From positions 1 to 32,953 of the forward strand of contig JAOAIN010000061.1 in NCBI GenBank assembly GCA_026414685.1: a stretch of 32,953 nt of DNA, written 5' to 3'. Made by a program: the position numbers and the translations under genes. The notes below the pieces were generated by a model. It was not told where the DNA came from. It ran no database searches and was given only the letters and a program-made list of their open reading frames with translations. The stretch is from Candidatus Goldiibacteriota bacterium. Lineage in GTDB: Bacteria > Oederibacteriota > PGYV01 > DSYL01. Numbering within the stretch: position 1 is the first letter of the stretch; each line of letters starts with the position of its first letter. Below, piece by piece: positions 28,074 through 32,953 of the stretch.

Positions 28074-29279
28074 ATGTCATATTTGAATGAAAAACCATTT
28101 ACAGTTACAGAGATAAATAATTTAATTAAAAATTTAGTTGAAGAAAATTTACAGAAAGTTTGGGTAAAAGGAGAGATATCCAATCTTTCAATACCATCAT
28201 CTGGTCATATTTATTTTACTTTAAAAGATGCTTTTAGCCAAATAAAAGTGGCATTTTTTAAATCCAGTAATAAATTGAATAATTTACAACTTAAGGATGG
28301 TAAAGAAGTTATTGTTTATGGAAAAATATCAATATATTCAAAACGGAGTGAATATCAGATAATAGCGGAAGAGATAAAAATATCAGGTGAAGGTGATTTA
28401 TTACTTGAATTTGAAAGACTCAAAAAGAAATTATCTGATGAAGGTTTATTTAATGAAAATAGAAAGCGTCCTATTCCACGTTTCCCGGAAAAAATAGGTA
28501 TTATTACCAGTCCCACTGGAGCAGTGATAAAAGATATCATAAAAATAATAAACAGAAGATACAAAGCGGTTGAAATTATAATTTATCCATCCATGGTTCA
28601 GGGGGATGAAGCGGCTCAACAGTTAATTGAAGGAATTAAATATTTTAATTCAAAAACAGATATTGATGTGATAATTCTTGCTCGTGGGGGTGGCTCAATA
28701 GAGGATTTATGGCCATTTAATGATGAAAATCTTGCACGTGAAATATATGCATCAAAAATTCCAGTGATATCAGCGGTGGGACATGAAGTTGATTTTACAA
28801 TTGCGGATTTTGTGGCTGATTTACGTGCTCCAACTCCATCTGCTGCAGCAGAACTTGTTGTGCCAGATACAGAAGAATTGTTAGATAAACTGGATAATTA
28901 TAAAAAAATTTTATATACTGTTATAAATAATTTATTGGAAAATTATAATGAAAAAATAAAAGGATATGAAACAAATAATGTTTTTAGAAAGATATTAAAT
29001 TTTTATGATGAATACAGTCAAATGCTTGATGATTATATTCTAGAAATAAAAAAAACAATAAAAAATTTTTTAGAAAAAAAAGAAGAAAAAGTTAAATTTA
29101 TTGCTGAAAAACTTATGTTACTTAATCCTTATGCGATTCTTAAAAAAGGATATTCTGTTGTTTTTGATAATACAGGTAAAATAATAAAGTCATATGAAAA
29201 TGTAAAAAAGGGTCAGGATATCAATATAAGATTACACAGAGGAAAATTAAAGGCTGATGTTACAAAAATTGAACCATGA
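28074..29279 (+). CDS. xseA: exodeoxyribonuclease VII large subunit
   Basis: A 401-residue protein starting at ATG 28074, two bases after galT; the track start at 28002 lies inside galT. The N-terminal OB-fold (~1-105) begins with the family's FTVTEINNLIKNLVEENL and VWVKGEISN, GHIYFTLKD. The central catalytic domain (~125-280) has IGIITSPTGAVIKDI, ILARGGGSIEDLWPFNDE, VISAVGHEVDFTIADFVAD and APTPSAAAE. A coiled coil (~285-360) binds the small subunit, and GYSVVFDNTGKII ends it. The complex degrades single-stranded DNA in repair. The TGA stop overlaps an upstream ATG of xseB, so translation is coupled. Confidence 0.95.
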   Translation: MSYLNEKPFTVTEINNLIKNLVEENLQKVWVKGEISNLSIPSSGHIYFTLKDAFSQIKVAFFKSSNKLNNLQLKDGKEVIVYGKISIYSKRSEYQIIAEEIKISGEGDLLLEFERLKKKLSDEGLFNENRKRPIPRFPEKIGIITSPTGAVIKDIIKIINRRYKAVEIIIYPSMVQGDEAAQQLIEGIKYFNSKTDIDVIILARGGGSIEDLWPFNDENLAREIYASKIPVISAVGHEVDFTIADFVADLRAPTPSAAAELVVPDTEELLDKLDNYKKILYTVINNLLENYNEKIKGYETNNVFRKILNFYDEYSQMLDDYILEIKKTIKNFLEKKEEKVKFIAEKLMLLNPYAILKKGYSVVFDNTGKIIKSYENVKKGQDINIRLHRGKLKADVTKIEP

Positions 29280-29287
29280 GGTGTTCT

Positions 29288-29545
29288 ATGTCAAAAGACA
29301 AAAAAGAAAATATAGAAAATTTAATGAAACAGATTGAAAATATTATTGAAGAACTTGAAACCGGAGAACTTGACCTTGATGAATCAATAAAGAAATATGA
29401 AAATGGGATGATTTTAATAGATAAATGTAAAAAAATACTTAAAGAAGCCAAATTAAAAATTGAGACACTTAAGAAAAAGGGAAAGGACGAAGAAAAGGAC
29501 ACGGAAGAGGATGAGATGGAAAATGATGATGAAAAACTTTTTTAA
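29288..29545 (+). CDS. xseB: exodeoxyribonuclease VII small subunit
   Basis: An 85-residue helical protein. I start at ATG 29288 (MSKDKK), though the ATG at 29276, which overlaps the xseA stop, is also possible and would add four residues; GAGGTG at 29278-29283 favours the later one. The core LMKQIENIIEELETGELDLDESIKKYENGMILIDKCKKIL matches XseB closely; its helical hairpin packs on the XseA coiled coil. The C-terminal tail is unusually acidic and Lys/Glu rich (KKGKDEEKDTEEDEMEND). The next gene starts 11 bases later. Confidence 0.93.
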   Translation: MSKDKKENIENLMKQIENIIEELETGELDLDESIKKYENGMILIDKCKKILKEAKLKIETLKKKGKDEEKDTEEDEMENDDEKLF

Positions 29546-29556
29546 TTGGATATTTT

Positions 29557-30438
29557 ATGAAAAGATTAATAATCAACTTGATAAAAAAAATAAATAAAAA
29601 TTTATCTAATTATCTTAAATCAAAATTTGAATTTCCGCCTATTATTTATAAAGCGGTTAGATATAGTGTTTTTGCCGGCGGTAAAAGAATAAGACCTGTT
29701 TTATTATTGTTAACAGCAAAATCATGCGGTCTTTCTATTAAAAGTGTAATGCCAGTTGCATGTGGTATTGAAATGATACATACATATTCTTTAATACATG
29801 ATGATTTGCCAGCAATGGATAATGATGATTACAGAAGAGGTAAATTAACATCACATAAAAAATTCGGAGAGGCAATTGCTATTTTAGCGGGGGATGCTTT
29901 ACTTACAAAAGCATTTGAAACAATTTGTAATTGTAAAAGATTTTTTTCTTCAGATAAAATTATAAAAATTATTAAATTAATTGCAGATGCAGCCGGTATA
30001 AATGGTATGGTTGGAGGACAAGTGGCTGATATATTATTTGAAAATAAACCAATTTCAAAAAAAACACTTCAATTTATTCATTCACATAAAACAGGAGCAT
30101 TGATTAAAGCATCTATATTATCAGGTGCAATTTTATCTGATACGGTTGATAATAAAGAATTAAAATTATGGAATAAACTGGGTGAAATTGTAGGTATGAT
30201 TTTTCAGATAACAGATGATATACTGGATATTACATCAACAACAAAAAAACTGGGAAAAACCGCAGGCAAAGATATAAAACAAAAAAAAGCAACTTTTCCT
30301 GCTGTCTATGGGCTGAATAGATCGAGACAGATTGTATCAAATTTATTACTTGAAGCAAAAAAAATTTTATATAAAATAAAAAAGCCAACAGAAGATATTT
30401 TAAATCTGATTGAATATATATCAATCAGAGAAAAATAA
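29557..30438 (+). CDS. ispA: polyprenyl (farnesyl/geranylgeranyl) diphosphate synthase
   Basis: A 293-residue trans-prenyltransferase that joins isopentenyl diphosphate to an allylic diphosphate. GGKRIRPVLLLL is at 41-52. The first aspartate-rich motif, LIHDDLPAMDNDDYRRGK, starts at 79 with Asp82, Asp83 and Asp88 binding magnesium; the usual fourth Asp-block residue is Asn here. GGQVADIL is at 153. The second motif, QITDDILD, is at 217-224. GKTAGKDIKQKKATFPAVYG follows. It belongs to the same isoprenoid pathway as dxs three genes on. Product chain length is set by residues near the first motif; IEMIHTYS with small residues suggests C15-C20, but I cannot tell which. It is close to IspA of other bacteria in this same gene order. 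Confidence 0.92.
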   Translation: MKRLIINLIKKINKNLSNYLKSKFEFPPIIYKAVRYSVFAGGKRIRPVLLLLTAKSCGLSIKSVMPVACGIEMIHTYSLIHDDLPAMDNDDYRRGKLTSHKKFGEAIAILAGDALLTKAFETICNCKRFFSSDKIIKIIKLIADAAGINGMVGGQVADILFENKPISKKTLQFIHSHKTGALIKASILSGAILSDTVDNKELKLWNKLGEIVGMIFQITDDILDITSTTKKLGKTAGKDIKQKKATFPAVYGLNRSRQIVSNLLLEAKKILYKIKKPTEDILNLIEYISIREK

Positions 30439-30455
30439 ATTTTATAGGTGATTTT

Positions 30456-30932
30456 ATGGATGATTTTTTAATTGCATTAAATAATATATGGAATACAGTA
30501 GTAATCATTGTCACACATAAGATTTTTTATATTACATTTTTTACATGGTTAATAGCCCAGACATTAAAAGTTTTGATTTTCTTTATAACAAAGCATAAGT
30601 TTGATTTTAGATTGTTTGTAGGGACAGGTGGCATGCCATCATCTCATACAGCTGCTGTTTCTGCTATTACAACAACAATAGGGTTATATTCAGGTTGGGA
30701 CTCTCCTGTTTTCATGGTTTCTTTATGTTATGCAATAATAGTTATAAGCGATGCTATGGGAGTGAGAAGAGCTGCAGGTAAACAAGCGGTTGTACTTAAT
30801 AAAATGATGGATGAGATTGAGCATGGTAAATTCAAATACGAAAAAAGATTAAAAGAACTTCTTGGACATACTCCCTTAGAAGCCTTTGCGGGAATATTGA
30901 TAGGTATTGTTTTCCCGATACTGATGTTTTAA
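30456..30932 (+). CDS. divergent PAP2 family membrane protein (DUF212/YuiD-like)
   Basis: A 158-residue protein with about four hydrophobic helices and the family's hallmark sequences: DFRLFVGTGGMPSSHTAAVSAI (~48-69) and SDAMGVRRAAGKQAVVLNKM (~92-112). These resemble the phosphatase motifs SGH/H of PAP2 enzymes in a shortened form, so it may act on a polyprenyl or lipid phosphate. Location between a prenyl diphosphate synthase and dxs fits a role in isoprenoid phosphate handling, but that is inference. GTGATTTT supplies a weak ribosome binding site before ATG 30456. The dxs start is ten bases downstream. Confidence 0.88.
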   Translation: MDDFLIALNNIWNTVVIIVTHKIFYITFFTWLIAQTLKVLIFFITKHKFDFRLFVGTGGMPSSHTAAVSAITTTIGLYSGWDSPVFMVSLCYAIIVISDAMGVRRAAGKQAVVLNKMMDEIEHGKFKYEKRLKELLGHTPLEAFAGILIGIVFPILMF

Positions 30933-30942
30933 TCATTTAATT

Positions 30943-32811
30943 ATGATTTATAAAATACTTACTAAAATAAACACACCCAATGATATAAAAAAATTATCAT
31001 TTGAGCAGCTTGAAGTACTTGTTACTGAAATTAGAGATTATATATTAAATGTGGTTTCAAAAACAGGTGGTCATCTTGCTTCATCGCTTGGAGCTGTTGA
31101 AATAACTCTTGCTCTTTATAAAGTATTTGATCCACCTTTTGATAAGATAATCTGGGATATAGGTCACCAAGCATATTGTCATAAAATAGTAACTGGTAGA
31201 ATGAAAAGATTTAAAACTTTAAGACAGAAAAATGGCATATCTGGTTTTTTAAAGCCTACTGAAAGTAAGTATGATATTTTTGGAGCAGGTCATTCTTCCA
31301 CATCCATATCCGCTGCGCTTGGTTTTGCCAAAGCACGGGATTTAAATAAAGAAAGATATGAAGTTGTTGCTGTAATTGGGGATGCATCTTTGGCAAATGG
31401 TATGGCTCTTGAAGCTATAAATCATCTAGGTCATGATAAAACCAAAATGTTAATAGTTGTTATTGATAATGAAATGTCAATTTCTCCAACTGTAGGAGCT
31501 CTTGCAGAATATTTTAATAGATTAATGAGTGGCGGCTTCATTAATAAATTGAGAAATACTATAAAAACTACATTACAAAAAATACCAGCTATAGGATATC
31601 CAACGACAAAAATTTTAATGAGTTTAGAAGAAGGTATTAAAGCTATATTTTCACCGGGAATTATTTTTGATGAACTTGGTATTCGTTATTTTGGACCTAT
31701 AAATGGACATAATATAAAATTACTTGTTGAAACATTAAAAAATATTAAAAACATAAATGGCCCTAAATTACTTCATATAGTGACAAAAAAGGGTAAAGGT
31801 TATAAGCCTGCAGAAGAAAATCCAACTATGTTCCATGGTATAGGTGCATTTGATCCTGCAACAGGCATTCCTGTATGCAAATCAAATATTCCTACATATT
31901 CAAAAGTTTTCTCCGATACATTAATAAAACAGGCGGTAAAGAATAAAAAAATTGTAGCAGTTGTTGCTGCCATGATAGAAGGCACAAATCTATCCGCTTT
32001 TAAAGAAAAATATCCTGATAGATTTTTTGATGTTGGTATTGCAGAAGAACATGCGGTTACTTTTGCAGCAGGACTTGCAAAAGCAGGTTTAAAACCTTTT
32101 GTCTGTGTTTATTCAACTTTTTTACAGCGTGGATTTGATCAGATAATACATGATGTAGGTATTCAAAAATTACCTGTTGTATTTATTATGGATAGGGCGG
32201 GGTTAGTTGGAGAAGATGGTGCAACTCACCATGGTGTTTTTGATATAGCATTTATGAAGATGATACCTAATATGGTTATAATGGCTCCTTCTGATGCTAA
32301 TGAATTGCAGAAGATGATTTCTTTTGCAGCGGATTACAAAGATGGACCAGTTTCTATACGTTTTCCAAGAGGAGAGAGTTACTATTATAATTCTAATTTA
32401 CAAATTAAACTCGGTAAAGCGCGTATTATTAAAAAAGGAAATTCATTGACAATATTAAATTTTGGTGCACTTTTGCCGAAAATAATGAAAGCCATTGAAA
32501 AAGTTGGGGATAAAAATAAAATAGAGATAATTGATGTTAGATTTTTAAAACCAATTGATGAAAAAACAATAATAAAATCTATAAAAAAGACAAAAAAAGT
32601 AATAACAATAGAAGAAGGAGTTATTCATGGTGGCTTTGGTGAGACAGTTTTGCGGATAATTTCAGAATATAATTTAAAAAATATAAAAGTAAAGCAACTG
32701 GGTATTCCAGATAAATTCATTGAACATGGAACAATTGAAGAATGTCGCGAAGAAGCTGGTCTAACTGAAAATAACTTTATTAAACATATAAAAGAATTTT
32801 TGAAATTATAA
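30943..32811 (+). CDS. dxs: 1-deoxy-D-xylulose-5-phosphate synthase
   Basis: A 622-residue thiamine diphosphate enzyme that condenses pyruvate and glyceraldehyde-3-phosphate in the first step of the MEP isoprenoid pathway. It shows HLASSLGAVEIT (44-55), WDIGHQAYCHKIVTGR (71-86), GHSSTSISAALG (116-127), the metal/thiamine motif GDASLANGMALEAIN (146-160) with Asp147, and IDNEMSIS (174-181) with Asn176 and Met178. The pyrimidine-domain AEEHAVTFAAGLA and DRAGLVGEDGATHHG follow, then a C-terminal transketolase domain with RFLKPID. The GDG motif has become GDA and the NDN motif IDN, both atypical. Length and order are normal. It is co-transcribed with the xse-isp genes. Confidence 0.95.
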   Translation: MIYKILTKINTPNDIKKLSFEQLEVLVTEIRDYILNVVSKTGGHLASSLGAVEITLALYKVFDPPFDKIIWDIGHQAYCHKIVTGRMKRFKTLRQKNGISGFLKPTESKYDIFGAGHSSTSISAALGFAKARDLNKERYEVVAVIGDASLANGMALEAINHLGHDKTKMLIVVIDNEMSISPTVGALAEYFNRLMSGGFINKLRNTIKTTLQKIPAIGYPTTKILMSLEEGIKAIFSPGIIFDELGIRYFGPINGHNIKLLVETLKNIKNINGPKLLHIVTKKGKGYKPAEENPTMFHGIGAFDPATGIPVCKSNIPTYSKVFSDTLIKQAVKNKKIVAVVAAMIEGTNLSAFKEKYPDRFFDVGIAEEHAVTFAAGLAKAGLKPFVCVYSTFLQRGFDQIIHDVGIQKLPVVFIMDRAGLVGEDGATHHGVFDIAFMKMIPNMVIMAPSDANELQKMISFAADYKDGPVSIRFPRGESYYYNSNLQIKLGKARIIKKGNSLTILNFGALLPKIMKAIEKVGDKNKIEIIDVRFLKPIDEKTIIKSIKKTKKVITIEEGVIHGGFGETVLRIISEYNLKNIKVKQLGIPDKFIEHGTIEECREEAGLTENNFIKHIKEFLKL

Positions 32812-32819
32812 GATAAAAA

Positions 32820-32953
32820 ATGATTACAACATTAAAAATAAAAAATTATGCTTTAATACGAGATATAGAGATAAATTTTTCAAAAGGTTTAAATATTTTA
32901 ACTGGTGAAACTGGAGCAGGTAAATCAATAATAATTGGTGCATTAAATATTGC
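32820..32953 (+). CDS. recN: DNA repair protein RecN (3' end outside window)
   Basis: The first 44 codons of an SMC-like ATPase. MITTLKIKNYALIRDIEINF is the conserved RecN start, and the Walker A motif GETGAGKS follows at residues 29-36. RecN binds broken DNA ends and helps double-strand break repair. The ATG is eight bases after the dxs stop, extending the xseA-xseB-ispA-dxs-recN order seen in many bacteria. The rest of the gene is cut off by the window edge. It was absent from the ORF track because of truncation. Confidence 0.9.
   Translation, partial: MITTLKIKNYALIRDIEINFSKGLNILTGETGAGKSIIIGALNI

Overview
This is a strongly AT-rich bacterial chromosome segment, almost entirely coding. Thirty-one genes lie on the + strand and one two-gene unit (1526-2138) on the - strand. 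The cell is a diderm: it encodes outer-membrane beta-barrels, a PorV-like barrel fused to an OmpA peptidoglycan-binding domain, and lipoproteins. The combination of Thr-rich TPTxTxT linkers, FlgD-like C-terminal domains with a YPNP motif, NHL-repeat surface proteins and PorV/OmpA fusions recalls uncultured diderm candidate phyla (Goldbacteria, Firestonebacteria or Elusimicrobia-like genomes) more than any well-studied genus. That placement rests on memory of the protein styles, not on a search.

Layout. 1-964: C-terminal part of a giant Thr-repeat surface protein. 978-1481: a lipoprotein. 1526-2138: two small unknown genes on the - strand. 2285-3757: membrane-fused spermidine synthase-like protein. 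3843-5463: a translationally coupled module of two YbjQ-type proteins and a membrane M48 protease. 5533-7801: a double-length ThyX-like protein followed by an outer-membrane protein. 7964-10188: an ABC-2 type exporter and a TPR protein, overlapping uvrA. 10185-13001: uvrA, broken by an in-frame TGA. 13223-15367: a beta-barrel and a TPR protein with a three-fold membrane repeat. 15546-17821: an NHL-repeat surface protein and a PilZ protein. 18082-21402: SppA and a membrane-anchored TolB-like propeller. 21649-23592: PorV/OmpA fusion. 23739-32953: an apparently continuous series of IclR regulator, cytoplasmic GH5, tgt, yajC, galT, xseA, xseB, ispA-type synthase, PAP2-like protein, dxs and the start of recN.

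How the genes fit together. The right third is a housekeeping cluster: queuosine tRNA modification, Sec translocation, sugar nucleotide metabolism, exonuclease VII, isoprenoid precursor synthesis and the recombination ATPase RecN. The xseA-xseB-ispA-dxs-recN order is common in bacteria. The left and middle parts are mostly envelope functions: export, surface display, membrane proteolysis and possible c-di-GMP control.

The points most worth a second look are the TGA replacing a conserved Arg codon in uvrA, a GalT whose nucleophile His is Tyr, a tandem ThyX whose catalytic motif is split between its two halves, the YbjQ-YbjQ-M48 module, and a possible type IX-like surface-sorting set (PorV-like protein plus two proteins with a YPNP tail). 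I saw no tRNA, rRNA, CRISPR array, insertion sequence or convincing intrinsic terminator. No gene-free stretch exceeds 300 bases. Several ORF-track starts (3831, 6971, 9457, 15513, 17435, 21634, 23727, 28002, 29276) are GTG/TTG codons, overlap the Shine-Dalgarno or lie too far upstream; I moved them to the better ATG.
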